From: Azolla caroliniana
Lineage: Eukaryota > Polypodiophyta
Assembly (NCBI GenBank): GCA_043228905.1
Contig: JBHGNT010000012.1
Span: 15,810,001-15,874,000 of the forward strand
Direction of reading: 5' to 3'
DNA: 64,000 bases
The notes beneath the pieces are model-generated. The model ran no database searches. It worked only from the letters and a program-made list of their open reading frames with translations, and was not told where the DNA came from. Positions within the stretch are counted from its first letter, which is position 1; the number at the start of each line of letters is the position of its first letter. The translations under genes were made by a program, and so were the position numbers. Below, piece after piece: positions 52,146-62,662 of this stretch.

Positions 52146-52600
52146 TGTTACGGGCATGACCATATAATATCCCGTGGTAAGAATTTACCGTAGTATTCTA
52201 TACACGGGGATAAGTGTGAGGGTTAAACGAGAGTGTGAAGAAGGGGAGGATTACTTTTAATCCTCGGGATTGAGACAACCCATTAGGTCAAGTGTGAACT
52301 TGCCTGGGGGCCTTGGGTATCGCTATAAATAAGAGGCCTAGCTACCCTCATTGGATCATCTTTTGACTACATCGAGACTCTGCTCGTGTGGTGGGTCAAC
52401 TCTTGTAGCGAGCGCGCCAGCACCAGGTACGACTCGATGCCACGGCGGTGGTATGGGACGCCGATCGAGGCTCGAGTCCGTCTCGATCCCTTCGCTTGGG
52501 GGTGGTCGGGTGGATTGGCACCCTTCTTTCTCTTTCTCCTTTCTATCTTTCAATTCTTTATCCTTATCTTAAGCTTACATTAGTGCTATGATCTATAATA
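52146..52600 (+). repeat. Chromovirus C 5' LTR
   Basis: TGTTACGGGCATGACC to GCTATGATCTATAATA. The 3' end is TA rather than CA; the exact TSD and primer site support this boundary. The TATA box is at 52324. Confidence 0.93.
52324..52331 (+). promoter_or_regulatory. TATA box of the chromovirus C LTR
   Basis: GCTATAAATAAGAGGCC, about 180 bp into the LTR; repeated in the 3' LTR at about 58886. Confidence 0.6.
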
Positions 52601-52602
52601 TT

Positions 52603-52611
52603 TGGTATCAG
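52603..52611 (+). other. Primer-binding site of chromovirus C
   Basis: TGGTATCAG two bases after the LTR, the initiator-Met type; only nine bases match well. Confidence 0.75.
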
Positions 52612-54287
52612 ATTTTTGTACTAATGTTTCTTTGTTTTTCATTTGTCTTTTGATTGATGCTGATCGATCGTTGTGCGGTTGGCCTTGATCCAGACAACGA
52701 TCAACAAAGAACTTCGGTAACTCTTTCCAGAATTTTTCTTTCTATTCTCTCTTCTCCCATCTAATCATGTGTTTAGTTTATATGTAATTTTTTTCATTAA
52801 GTCAATGATGTTGTACTGGTCTTTAATTGATTATCTAAAACGTTTACATATGTGCACGAGGTCAATACCTCGTTTGACATGTTAATAATATGTGATGAGT
52901 GTCGTATGCGTACGAGGTTAATACCTCAATTACGTATTACGTTCACGAACATATGTTACGTTTGCGTATGAGTTTAATACCTTGATTTGTTGTAAACGAT
53001 ATGCGTTTGGTCTCGTATGCGTAAGAGGTCAATACCTCCATTGCGTATTACGATGATCTCTTATTTGTGGATGTTTCGTGTGCGTAGAGGTATATACCTC
53101 GATTACGTATCTCGAGCACATCATTTGTGGCTATTTTCTATAACGATATGTTGAATATAGGCATATGTGGTCACATATATACGTATTTGATCGTATATAT
53201 GTGATAAGTAAACATATGTGTATATTCGTTATTACGTGATTATATCGAAAGTTGTCATGATCGGGAAAAGGATGTTGGTGGCCGTCCTCACATTTTTGTG
53301 AGAATGGCGTTGTCACCATCCCATTTTCAACAATTTTTTATTGTTAACAACCCCGTTGATGACCTCGATTTCGTTACGTAAAAAAACGCAATAGCCATAA
53401 TGATGTTGAGTACGTAGGGCTTGACCCACTTCAAGTGAGGTCGCTCCAATGACGCACGTATCCAACATCCCTCCCTCGTTACATGGATACGATGCCACCA
53501 TGAGCTCGTTCTTACGAGAGGCATTCGTAATGACGTGACCATGTGATGGCCCACATGAGCCTACTACGAAACGAGGGCTCATTTGGCTTGACCATTAGGT
53601 TGCACTTTGGCGTATGCCATCGTAATTACGAGACTTGAGGTTAGGTAACGTACCAACATAGTTTTGGTAAATGAGGGCGAAATAAGGACCTTGACATATA
53701 TGTTCTTTTAAAAAAACATATATGATCAATTGCCTCGCATATCTCTTATACGCATCAAACATTAAACATTCGAGAAGACCAACTTACTTGGTTGGCTCAA
53801 GTGTTTAATGTATTTGTTCTCGAGGTCTCGAGTTCAAATATGACCAAGACCATACAACATCCTTGATACATATGACTATACCACATGTTTAGACTTAAGG
53901 TCTAAGTGCACCTCGGGGTCCTCGTAATAGGAATTAAAGAGCCGAAACCACTTATGTGGGCACCGAAACATAGTTTATTGTTAACATTTTTTTTCGTGTA
54001 TAAACTATTCATGACGCGAACATACATGGTTGAGCCTCGGGGAGCCACCATGAAAAAATCGATATAGAGATCAGGGAAAGACATTTTTTTGTCACCCCCA
54101 TGGTTTTTAAAACACCTTTGTGTTACCATAGTAACCTGATCTTGAACCTCATCTCATACGTCTAGAGGGGTATTGACGTGAGATAATGATATCGATTAAT
54201 GCTCGCCCATGATATGTTTACATCACGACATGATGTTATGACTATATCTCTGACCTTATCCTATTTCTTTTCCAGAAATTATCTTTA
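52612..54287 (+). other. Long 5' leader of chromovirus C, non-coding
   Basis: About 1.7 kb of AT-rich sequence without a supported ORF. It contains a palindromic tandem array (52856-53102), further short inverted repeats (for example near 53285-53340), a block homologous to 1950-2076 (53954-54084) and a pyrimidine-rich TTTCTTTTCCAG just before the gag ATG. A splice-donor-like CGGTAACT lies at 52715, so an intron is possible. Confidence 0.65.
52856..53102 (+). repeat. Tandem array of palindromic motif in the C leader
   Basis: Five copies of an imperfect palindrome, best as ACGAGGTCAATACCTCGT (52856-52873). The others are near 52912, 52968, 53023 and 53085, so the period is about 56-61 bp. The arms GAGGT and ACCTC are kept in four of five. 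Confidence 0.85.
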
Positions 54288-57200
54288 ATGGCTCAAATTA
54301 ACGACCCGATGTCATCCGCTCAAGCGGAAGGAACTCAAGGGAATCCTCCTGGACAAATGTCCACTGAGATGTATTTGGCACAAATAACCCAATTCCTTAG
54401 TTTCACCGCTCAACAGATGACCGAACTTCGGCAATCTCAGAGTGCTCTTGAGGCACGTGTCATTAGTCTACAACGTGAGACTAATAGACCTGATGAGCGA
54501 CAAGGTGAACCATCATTTGTCGTTAAGCCATTTACGGGAGACAAAAAGGAAAGAACCGAAGAAGCAATCTGCACATGGCTGGGACGATGGGAGTCTCATT
54601 TTGAGCTCTATCCCACGCCAGATAGTACGAAGATTGCATATGTCGGCCGAGAACTCGGGGGTAAGGCCGCCGCCTGGTGGCGTGGCCTCCGTACTATGGG
54701 GAAATTGCCCGATACCTGGACAGATTTTGTCACGGTTTTTAAGGGCCAATTTCTGCAACCTCCCTCTCGAACCGAGGCAGCACAAGCTTTAATGAACCTC
54801 TCTAGCAGGAAATTTTCCTCGCTAGAAGACTATGTTCACCATGCTAGAACCCAAATCCAAAAATCGGGTCTAGAAGGGGACAATTGGTTGATAGCTTGTT
54901 TTGTCAATGGCATCCCCAATTCGGACTATCACTGGATAGTGCACGATAAGGATCCAAAATCCTTCGAAGAGGCTGTTGAAATAGTTCTTCGCTATCAACG
55001 CACTTCGAAGAAGGACCATAACAAACCCAACGAAGCGCCCGGGACTAAGCAGTCGCAATTTGTTGGGAAACGCAAGACACCCAACGAATTCCTGGATCGC
55101 GATTGTAAGCGACAACATCCTTTTTGTGTATTCTGCAAAAAGAAGGGTCATACAAAAGATCAATGTCGAAAGCTCCAACGGAAAGAGCACGACAACAAAG
55201 CTAAAGCTGCAAACCATAAAGGTCAGATTCCTAATGTCCTTCAGGTCTATACACATCATTTAAGTAATTGTCAATGTTCTTTCCCTCACTATGTATTGGG
55301 TCCCAATGATTTACTACGTGCAAACGGGTATATCAATGGATCTCCCGTACAATTTTTATTTGATTCGGGAAGCTCACACAATTTTGTGAATGATCGTTTG
55401 GTTCAGATATGGGGAATCCAACCCACCGTAAGTGATCACACCTACACGGTGCACTTGGCTGATGGAAGAGTACAATACATCAACGGGGCGATTCATTCAT
55501 TAGGAATTTCTATTGATACTTATATAGAGGAAGTAGACTTCCATGTAATGAATCTTTGTACCACCGATGTAATACTGGGTTATCCCTGGTTTTATAATAA
55601 AAACTCTTCTTTATTTATTGATTGGGTTCGTCATTCCATTTCTTTTGTACTGAACGATTGTACGCATTTTATTCAATGTGTAAAAAAACAATCCCTCTCG
55701 ATTGTTTCCTCGTGTCCATCAATATCCGAGTTGTCTTGTTCTACGTTATTTTATTGTGTACTTGATCCGGACATTCACGTTTACAATATCGATAATGTCC
55801 CGATTCAATTAACATATTTTGAACAACAACAACTTGATGAAATCTTAAATGATTTTCATGATGTTTTTCCAAGTGAACTACCTGATGGGTTACCTCCTAA
55901 ACGTAATATAGACCATCGTATAGATATTGTACCTGGTGTTGCACCAATAAGTATACCTCCGTATCGCTTAAGTCGATCCGAAGAAGATGAGGTATCTAAG
56001 CAACTCAAGGACTATTTACGAATGGGTTATATACGTTATAGTAAATCTCCATGGGGTGCACCAGTTCTCTTGGTTAAAAAGAAAGAGGGCACATGGCGTA
56101 TGTGTATTAATTACCGACGCTTGAATAAAGTGACGATCAAGAATTCGTATCCATTGCCCCGGGCTGACGATCTAATTGACCGTCTCCAGGGAGCTCGGTA
56201 TTTTACGAAACTTGATCTCCGTACTGGCTACCATCAAATACGAATAAGTGAGGATGATGTTCCTAAAACGGCATTTCGTACGCGCTATGGCCATTACGAG
56301 TTTTTGGTTATGCCTTTTGGTTTGACCAATGCTCCGGCTACTTTTCAACAAGAAATGAATGACATTTTCCGAGAACAACTTGGAAAATTTGTCGTTATTT
56401 TCTTGGATGATATTTTAGTTTATAGCCGTACATTACAAGAACATGCTAGACATGTCCGCTTTGTTTTACAAACATTGCGTGACAAACAATTTTATGCGAA
56501 GATCTCAAAATGTGAGTTCTTCAAGAAATCAATTACTTATCTAGGACATCTCATAACCGAACGAGGAGTTGAAATTGATCCTTCTCGCATTGAGAAAATC
56601 AAGCTTTGGCCCACTCTTCGGAATATTCGAGAAGTTCGATCATTCCTTGGTTTTGTGGGGTTTTTGCGAAAGTCTCTTCGTAATTACTCCCAATTGACGA
56701 CGCCGTTTACTGATCTTTTAAAAGGTCAAACGCGTAAGTCTACAAAACCTATTGTGTGGAATGCTACACTAGACCTTGCCTTTAAGGAACTCAAGGACCT
56801 GGTTTGCAAGGCTCCTTCACTTCTTTTACCCGATCCTTCAAAACCTTTTGAGGTTGAAACCGATGCAAGCGATTATGCTATAGGTGCTGTCTTGTATCAA
56901 GATGGTAAACCAATAGCATTCGAGAGTAAGAAACTTGATTCTGCTCAATGTCGGTATACCGTTCAAGAAAAGGAATTATTTGCAGTTATACATGCGCTCA
57001 AAACATGGCGCCATTATCTTTATGGAAATCACTTTGTGGTAACTACGGACCACGAGTCCTTGAAATATTTTTGTGACCAACAAGACCTGAAAGGTCGTAA
57101 GGCACGATGGGCTGATCTCATCCAGGACTTTGATTTTTCCATACGATATCGTAAAGGTTCCATGAACACTGTCGTTGATGCACTAAGTCGCATCCGTGAA

Positions 57201-58721
57201 GTTAACACGCTTAGCTTCACTGAAATATCATCAGATCTTTACGATCACCTTCGAGGAAAGTATCCTGATGACAGTTATTTCGCAAAATACTGGGCAAGAG
57301 TTGAGTCTGGAACAGACACCACCACATCCTCGAAGGAATACTTCCACATTGCTAACGGTTTGCTCTACCGTAATGGGAAGGTTTGTGTTCCAGATTTACC
57401 CGAGGTCAAAAAGAGGATTCTTTTTGAATGCCATGATGCACCCTCAGCAGGGCACCCTGGAATACATCGTACACTCGTTCTCATCTCCACTCAATTTTAT
57501 TGGCCTAAGATGCGTCCTGACATACATAGCTATGTGACTAAATGTCACCAGTGTCAGGTTAACAAAGCCGAGCGACTTAAAGCCGCAGGACTTTTACATC
57601 CCTTGGACATTCCCAATAATAAGTGGGAAAGTATATCCATGGATTTTATTGTTAGCCTTCCTCGCACCCAAAAAGGTCATGATGCCATCTGGGTTGTCGT
57701 TGATCGACTAACTAAAATGGCCAGATTTATTGCTACTAAAACCACGGTAACAGCTCCTGAATTGGCTTACCAATTCGTTGACGAATTGTTTCGTTTTTAT
57801 GGGTTACCGATGGATATCGTGAGTGATCGAGATCCAAAGTTTACTAGTGACTTCTGGACACAAGTCTTTAAGAAGTTAGAAACTACGTTGAGCATGAGCT
57901 CCACGGATCATCCTCAATCCGATGGACAGACAGAACGAGTAAATCAAATTATTGAGGACATGCTTCGAGCATACGTTGGTGCAAAACCAACAAAATGGGA
58001 ACGTTATCTCCCAATTTTGGAGTTTGCTTATAACAGCTCCAAGCATACGTCGACGGGATATAGTCCTTTTATGTTGATGTATGGTTTTCAGCCACGAGCC
58101 CCGATTGATGTTACTATACATCATGATGAGTTGCGAAGTACGCAAAACTTCCTTCGGGATATGCAAGATATGTTGCATATTGCACGAGATAATATAAAAA
58201 CAGCTCAAGATAGAGCGCGTTTTTATGCCGATCATCATAGGCAACCTCGTGTATTCAACCCTGGACAGAAGGTATTTTTACGTGTACCTCACAATTCCAA
58301 GACATTGTCTACGGGTAAGTGCGCTAAGTTAGCCCCACGGTTTTGTGGACCTTTTACAGTCCTCAAACGCATTGGGTCATCAGCCTATCGTCTCGCTCTT
58401 CCCGATGGTGTCGGAATTCATCCAGTCTTTCATGTGAGTCGTCTAAAAGAACTTCTAGGTTCTGGCGACAATACAGTTACGACTGAAACTCTGGTTACTT
58501 CTGAAGAATTATCTTCTAAACCACATGTACCAGAAAGAATTCTTGATGTTAAAACAAAAAAATTACGTACTAAAGAAATCCGAGAATTTAAAATAAAATG
58601 GATGGATAAATCAATAAAAGATGCCACATGGGAACGCGAAAATACTCTTAGAACTAACTTCCCTAACTTTCCATTGCAAGAGTGCAATGTTTTAAAGAGG
58701 GGGAGTATGTTACGGGCATGA
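54288..58721 (+). CDS. Chromovirus C gag-pol polyprotein, intact
   Basis: 1477 residues in one frame from the ATG at 54288 ([18 protein letters not shown]). Gag capsid with [20 protein letters not shown] and [19 protein letters not shown] knuckle [14 protein letters not shown] (about 280); protease [15 protein letters not shown] (about 356); [22 protein letters not shown] and [13 protein letters not shown] (about 704); RNase [16 protein letters not shown] (about 857); H2C2 finger ([15 protein letters not shown] ... CHQCQVNK); integrase core ([34 protein letters not shown]); GPF module ([20 protein letters not shown]); chromodomain-like end ([37 protein letters not shown]). Gag and pol share one frame, unlike E. 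The stop codon lies 11 bp inside the 3' LTR and the purine tract is within coding sequence. Confidence 0.95.
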   Translation: MAQINDPMSSAQAEGTQGNPPGQMSTEMYLAQITQFLSFTAQQMTELRQSQSALEARVISLQRETNRPDERQGEPSFVVKPFTGDKKERTEEAICTWLGRWESHFELYPTPDSTKIAYVGRELGGKAAAWWRGLRTMGKLPDTWTDFVTVFKGQFLQPPSRTEAAQALMNLSSRKFSSLEDYVHHARTQIQKSGLEGDNWLIACFVNGIPNSDYHWIVHDKDPKSFEEAVEIVLRYQRTSKKDHNKPNEAPGTKQSQFVGKRKTPNEFLDRDCKRQHPFCVFCKKKGHTKDQCRKLQRKEHDNKAKAANHKGQIPNVLQVYTHHLSNCQCSFPHYVLGPNDLLRANGYINGSPVQFLFDSGSSHNFVNDRLVQIWGIQPTVSDHTYTVHLADGRVQYINGAIHSLGISIDTYIEEVDFHVMNLCTTDVILGYPWFYNKNSSLFIDWVRHSISFVLNDCTHFIQCVKKQSLSIVSSCPSISELSCSTLFYCVLDPDIHVYNIDNVPIQLTYFEQQQLDEILNDFHDVFPSELPDGLPPKRNIDHRIDIVPGVAPISIPPYRLSRSEEDEVSKQLKDYLRMGYIRYSKSPWGAPVLLVKKKEGTWRMCINYRRLNKVTIKNSYPLPRADDLIDRLQGARYFTKLDLRTGYHQIRISEDDVPKTAFRTRYGHYEFLVMPFGLTNAPATFQQEMNDIFREQLGKFVVIFLDDILVYSRTLQEHARHVRFVLQTLRDKQFYAKISKCEFFKKSITYLGHLITERGVEIDPSRIEKIKLWPTLRNIREVRSFLGFVGFLRKSLRNYSQLTTPFTDLLKGQTRKSTKPIVWNATLDLAFKELKDLVCKAPSLLLPDPSKPFEVETDASDYAIGAVLYQDGKPIAFESKKLDSAQCRYTVQEKELFAVIHALKTWRHYLYGNHFVVTTDHESLKYFCDQQDLKGRKARWADLIQDFDFSIRYRKGSMNTVVDALSRIREVNTLSFTEISSDLYDHLRGKYPDDSYFAKYWARVESGTDTTTSSKEYFHIANGLLYRNGKVCVPDLPEVKKRILFECHDAPSAGHPGIHRTLVLISTQFYWPKMRPDIHSYVTKCHQCQVNKAERLKAAGLLHPLDIPNNKWESISMDFIVSLPRTQKGHDAIWVVVDRLTKMARFIATKTTVTAPELAYQFVDELFRFYGLPMDIVSDRDPKFTSDFWTQVFKKLETTLSMSSTDHPQSDGQTERVNQIIEDMLRAYVGAKPTKWERYLPILEFAYNSSKHTSTGYSPFMLMYGFQPRAPIDVTIHHDELRSTQNFLRDMQDMLHIARDNIKTAQDRARFYADHHRQPRVFNPGQKVFLRVPHNSKTLSTGKCAKLAPRFCGPFTVLKRIGSSAYRLALPDGVGIHPVFHVSRLKELLGSGDNTVTTETLVTSEELSSKPHVPERILDVKTKKLRTKEIREFKIKWMDKSIKDATWERENTLRTNFPNFPLQECNVLKRGSMLRA
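58694..58706 (+). other. Polypurine tract of chromovirus C
   Basis: AAAGAGGGGGAGT directly before the 3' LTR. Confidence 0.85.
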
Positions 58722-59162
58722 CCATATAATATCCCGTGGTAAGAATTTACCGTAGTATTCTATACACGGGGATAAGTGTGAGGGTTAAACGAGAGTGTGA
58801 AGAAGGGGAGGATTACTTTTAATCCTCGGGATTGAGACAACCCATTAGGTCAAGTGTGAACTTGCCTGGGGGCCTTGGGTATCGCTATAAATAAGAGGCC
58901 TAGCTACCCTCATTGGATCATCTTTTGACTACATCGAGACTCTGCTCGTGTGGTGGGTCAACTCTTGTAGCGAGCGCGCCAGCACCAGGTACGACTCGAT
59001 GCCACGGCGGTGGTATGGGACGCCGATCGAGGCTCGAGTCCGTCTCGATCCCTTCGCTCGGGGGTGGTCGGGTGGATTGGCACCCTTCTTTCTCTTTCTC
59101 CTTTCTATCTTTCAATTCTTTATCCTTATCTTAAGCTTACATTAGTGCTATGATCTATAATA
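58708..59162 (+). repeat. Chromovirus C 3' LTR
   Basis: 455 bp; one difference from the 5' LTR (TTCGCTCGGGGG here, TTCGCTTGGGGG there). Confidence 0.95.
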
Positions 59163-60022
59163 TTGAAGGCTGAGCCCTGCAGAACAGGACGACGGCAGCC
59201 GTGTGCCGGTTTTTGATTGGGGACGTAGTATGCCGATACGGGTGCGTAGGGAAGATCGTGGCTGACCGTGGTGAGTTGGACGCAGAAGAGGCCGAAGAGT
59301 TGTTCGACCGGCTAGGAGTCAAACTTTCGCTCACCACAGCGTACAATCCGGAGGCGAACGGGAAGGTGGAGCGTGGACACGGGCCAATTGTCAAAGCGCT
59401 AGTACGGGCGTGCGGAGGCCGAGTCGGGGACTGGCCACGGCTGCTACCTTATGCCTTGTGGGCGGACCGGACTACGCACAGTTCGGTAACCGGGTTCATG
59501 CCGGCCGAGCTAATGTTCGGACAGAAGCCGATCATGCCAACAGAGTGAACGATCTCCTCGTGGGCCACGGTGGACTGGAGGGATGAGATGAGCCGGGAGG
59601 AACTGTTGGCGGCGCGGATTCGACAGCTCGAGCGGAGGCCGGAGGATGTAGAGCGAGCCGCGGAGAAACTTCGAGTAGCGAGGATAAGGAACAAAGCCCG
59701 GTTTGACCGAACACACCGGTCCAGGCCAAGGAAGATCGAGGAAGGCGACTGGGTGCTAATCTACGACAACAGCCTCGACAATCAGCACAGGGCCACGCGG
59801 AAGTTTGTGAGGAGGTGGTTCGGGCCTTACGTAGTAATAGGCGCCAACGGCAATGGGACGTACCATCTCGCGGAGCTCGACGGTACGAGAATGGCGATAC
59901 CGGTAGCGGGGAAGAGGATCAAAGCGTTCAAGAAACGACACGACAGGGAGCTGGAGCTAGGGGGCATGGACAACGACGATGAGCAGCCCGAGGCGGAGGA
60001 CGAACCGGTTAACGAGGAATAA
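59163..60022 (+). pseudogene. Gypsy A integrase, distal part
   Basis: Resumes after the TTGAA duplication. A TGA follows within two codons (L has a sense codon there). Then ALQNRTTAAVCRFLIGDVV, the second catalytic D in IVADRGELDAEEAEELF, and E in ANGKVERGHGPIVKAL, to GFMPAELMFGQKPIMPTE, where a second TGA (Arg codon in L) occurs. The C-terminal module (RRWFGPYVVIGANGNGTYHL) and acidic end close at 60022. No chromodomain. Confidence 0.85.
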
Positions 60023-60086
60023 AAGCAAGGACCGGTTTTCTCCAAGCAGGAACCCAATTTTGGCGCATACCAGTGGATGCGCGGTT

Positions 60087-60099
60087 AGGTGGGGGCGGA
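60087..60099 (+). other. Polypurine-like tract of gypsy A
   Basis: AGGTGGGGGCGGA directly before the 3' LTR; gypsy L and G have comparable tracts. Confidence 0.6.
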
Positions 60100-60783
60100 T
60101 GTCGTGAAGAAAACCGTCCCCAGGCGCAAACCGTGTATAGCGTGTGTAAACTGGTCCTTACACGTGGGCACGCCCCTTGTGGTACAGTAGATAGGTAGGC
60201 ACAAAGGTCAGATCCTAGGTAGCAATATTCTATAGGGAGAATCGAGGAGTATCTCTGTTCGAAAGGACAGAGAATTAATGTGATGTAAACGGGCAAGGCG
60301 GCCTCCCTCCTTGAGCTATAAAAGAGAGGGAGACGGGGAGAGAAGGTATCGCGCGCTAGAGGGGACGAAATGCTGTCGGACTGGGACCGAGCTCTTCTCC
60401 TCTATCGTTCTCCATAAGCTTCTTTGCGCAGGTTCTCGAGAGGTTGAATCTGCTCCGTGGAACGCCGTGTGCTTCCGGCAGAATCTCCATCTTGCTCCCC
60501 TGTGTGCGTGGGTGATCAGGCGTCGACACCCGTCTCGCCGACCTGATCAGCTGTAACCGTTCGAGTCATCTGCATACATATATTTATATATGCATTCTTA
60601 TACTCTATCTCCTGCCCAACTTGTGTCTCTTGTGTTGATTAGGCTGCGTTCCCGCGCGCTTCTTTGTCTATCCGTGTGTGAGTGTGTCTCTCTCTCCCTC
60701 TCTCTCTTTTCCCCACCTATTCCTCGGTCCAAGACCCCAGTGGTCCCGCCTTGTTCTCCATGCACGCGCGTAACAACGCGACA
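60100..60783 (+). repeat. Gypsy A 3' LTR
   Basis: 684 bp, TGTCGTGAAGAAAACCG to CGTAACAACGCGACA; uninterrupted, so it shows the form of the 5' LTR before D inserted. The clan motif is at 60726-60747. Confidence 0.95.
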
Positions 60784-60888
60784 ACGCGGCGAGAGACGAA
60801 GCAGTAAGGTGCGGTGATCAGCGGATGAACGACGGGAGAGAAGGATGGTGCGTGGAGAACAAAGGGGTACACGTCGGGAAGAGAAAGC
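60784..60888 (+). repeat. Inverted-repeat left arm of gypsy G, second part
   Basis: ACGC duplication plus GGCGAGAGACGAAGCAG to GTCGGGAAGAGAAAGC; reverse-complementary to 61036-61159. Confidence 0.85.
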
Positions 60889-61035
60889 ACTCCTCCCTTC
60901 TCCCTTGCTTGCCGTGCTCTCTCGCGGTAGAGCGTACCATCATACCGACCTCCGTGTCGGTGTCCTTCGCGGCTCTTGTTACCGCTTCACCTCAACTTGC
61001 GCCCTCTTGGCCTCGCATGTCCTCCAGGACGCCGC
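60889..61035. other. Spacer between the inverted-repeat arms in gypsy G
   Basis: 147 bp of GC-rich sequence; no coding signal seen. Confidence 0.6.
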
Positions 61036-61159
61036 GCTTTCTCTTCCCGACGTGTACCCCTTTGTTCTCCACGCACCATCCTTCTCTCCTGCCGTTCATC
61101 CGCCGATCATGGCACCTTACTGCTCCGTCTCTCGCCGCGTGCTTGCCTCTCAAAGGCTC
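61036..61159 (-). repeat. Inverted-repeat right arm of gypsy G
   Basis: 124 bp, GCTTTCTCTTCCCGACG to GCCTCTCAAAGGCTC, about 90% identical to the complement of the left arm. It preserves the uninterrupted target of gypsy A. Confidence 0.85.
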
Positions 61160-61929
61160 GACTCTGATGCCGATCCCTCCGGATTCGTTCTGTACCCTTG
61201 ATCACCTTCCTTTTGATTCCCAAACTTTGCCTGGTTGGTCTTTCGACCCATTTAAAAGAGGGTGGCTCGCTCCGCACCCTCTCCCGTATCGGCATCGTCA
61301 TGCCAATTCTGGCCCCGGTTGAACAATCCACGACCGGATCGCGCCCCATCCGAATCGGAGTGCTGCGCGGTTCGGTCCCCAGTTGGGTCATTTCATGGTT
61401 CCTTCACCGACCTCCTCGTGGGCCATTTCCCATCCATCTTCGCTGGCATCATGCCAGGACTCCTCGATATTTTAATCCGTCTCCTCGGTCTCACGTGGGC
61501 ATAAGGGCACGAATGCCGAGTTCTCCGGAATCGGTTCCGAGGGCTTTTGTCCGCTCCTTCCTTGTATCGTCTCGCCGACTGTTCTCAGTCTCACGCCGCC
61601 GCTTTCCTCCTCGGTCTCACGTGGGAACTCGGGCCCGATTGCCATCTTTTTGGGACCAAGTGTGGGAAGACGCGTAGAACCGCCCGTCCTATTTGCGCCC
61701 TTGTCCGTAGCCACTGGCTCCTCGTAGTCGGTGGTCGTCTCCTTACCGATTGCGCAAGCCCCGCCTGGGCTTGCTTCTCCAATGTCTGGAGTTTCGGGCT
61801 GATGTGCTTGAAACCGCCGGTCCCAACGTTCCGATTCTGCAATCGGTATCTCGGCCTTGTCCTTGGTCGTTCCGTCTTTGCAAGCCGAGAGGGCGTTTTG
61901 TTCCGCACCCTCTCCCATGATACCGTGGT
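61160..61929 (-). other. Interior of gypsy G, non-coding (right of gypsy A)
   Basis: GC-rich sequence with recurring CTCGGTCTCACG-type words related to the left-side tandem repeat. Gag similarity fades out here. No RT, RNase H or integrase motif is visible on either strand. Confidence 0.55.
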
Positions 61930-62624
61930 ACCAATCTTTTGTAATCTCGTGGGGCAAGTCTGTCTCCTCGGCGTCGGCTTGTGGCCTCGTTCTTTCCTCT
62001 GCTTCGAGCATTGTCTCAAGAGCTGCGTACGCCTTCGCAAACCTTGCCCCGAAGCCGAGCCTTCATAAGGCCATTCGCTCCGTCCTCGTCTTCGAGCTCA
62101 ATCCTGATGGCCTCCTATTCCGCTTGGTCGATCGACTTAACGAACAACAGGACTTTGGCTGCCCCCACCAAACCTTGTTCCCGCTCCGGGAGCTGAGCAA
62201 GCCGTCACTCAAACTCTCGGAACGCCTTCATTGCGCCTTGGTAGGTCTTCGCCGATGCCACCCACTGGTCGAAACCGCGTCGTCCCCGACTCTTCCGTCG
62301 TCCTCCATATGCCTGCAGGAGTGCCTCTTCGAAGGCATCCCACGAACTATGAGCTTCTTAGAGCTCCTTCACTTCCGCGTGCATATGGATGACGACAACC
62401 CGACAGAAGAACTCCAGCCTCAATGCCTCGTCTACGTCTCACTCCTCCATTTCCGCGTTGTAGGCTTCCAAGTAGAATGGGACCTTGTCCCTGTTGAAAT
62501 GATCGACTCTTTCGACCACTCGCTCAACAACTTATTGCGCCGTCTCTCTTCTTGTTGTTGCTCGTCCAAACTCCCTCATCACTTCGACAAAAAGTTTCGC
62601 GAAGTCGTCTTCTTCCAACTCCAT
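61930..62624 (-). pseudogene. Gypsy G gag relic
   Basis: From the ATG at 62624 (MELEEDDFAKLFVEVMREFG) the minus strand keeps one phase with gag blocks like those of A and L: VPFYLEAYNAEMEE, SWDAFEEALLQAYGGRRKSR, FDQWVASAKTYQGAMKAF, GAAKVLLFVKSIDQAE. At least six in-frame stops occur (three TGA in contexts where CGA would restore Arg). The phase is kept despite the stops, so decay was mainly by substitution. The end is indistinct. Confidence 0.7.
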
Positions 62625-62642
62625 TCTCCCTTGCCACCCTTT

Positions 62643-62658
62643 CATGTTGGGTTCACCA
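62643..62658 (-). other. Primer-binding site of gypsy G
   Basis: Minus-strand TGGTGAACCCAACATG, two transitions away from the A/L site, four bases from the LTR. Confidence 0.65.
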
Positions 62659-62662
62659 AATA

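Larger units (their letters stand above)
52146..59162 (+). mobile_element. Chromovirus C, complete and recent Ty3/gypsy element with TTGAA TSD
   Basis: 7017 bp, TTGAA at 52141-52145 and 59163-59167, in gypsy A integrase. Two 455-bp LTRs differ at one position by eye. A single 1477-codon gag-pol frame with chromodomain, a primer site and a purine tract are present. The leader between LTR and gag is unusually long, about 1.7 kb. It is likely autonomous. Confidence 0.95.
42210..60783 (+). mobile_element. Gypsy A, Ty3-like element with ACGC TSD; host of D and C
   Basis: The 5' LTR (42210-42301 plus 46682-47325) and 3' LTR (60100-60783) are each 684 bp once the insertion and a 52-bp duplication are discounted, with TGTCG...CGACA ends. 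The flanks are ACGC (42206-42209) and ACGC (60784-60787). Order: primer site, gag-protease, RT, RNase H, integrase [chromovirus C inside]. Stops, a frameshift and both insertions inactivate it. The LTRs differ by roughly 3% by eye, older than C, D and E. Net length is about 7.1 kb. Confidence 0.9.

Noticed and set aside
52351-52572. 73-residue ORF present twice in the chromovirus C LTRs (also at 58913)
   Set aside because: It is identical because the LTRs are identical. It overlaps the expected transcript start region and has a complementary frame of similar length.
42206-60788. A 5-bp duplication for gypsy A
   Set aside because: CACGC on the left and AACGC or ACGCG on the right do not match over five bases. 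The intact opposite arm of the inverted repeat supports ACGC only.
60784-61929. Host gene remnants in GC-rich sequence
   Set aside because: Neither strand shows a conserved domain. Repeats and gag similarity tie the segment to gypsy G.
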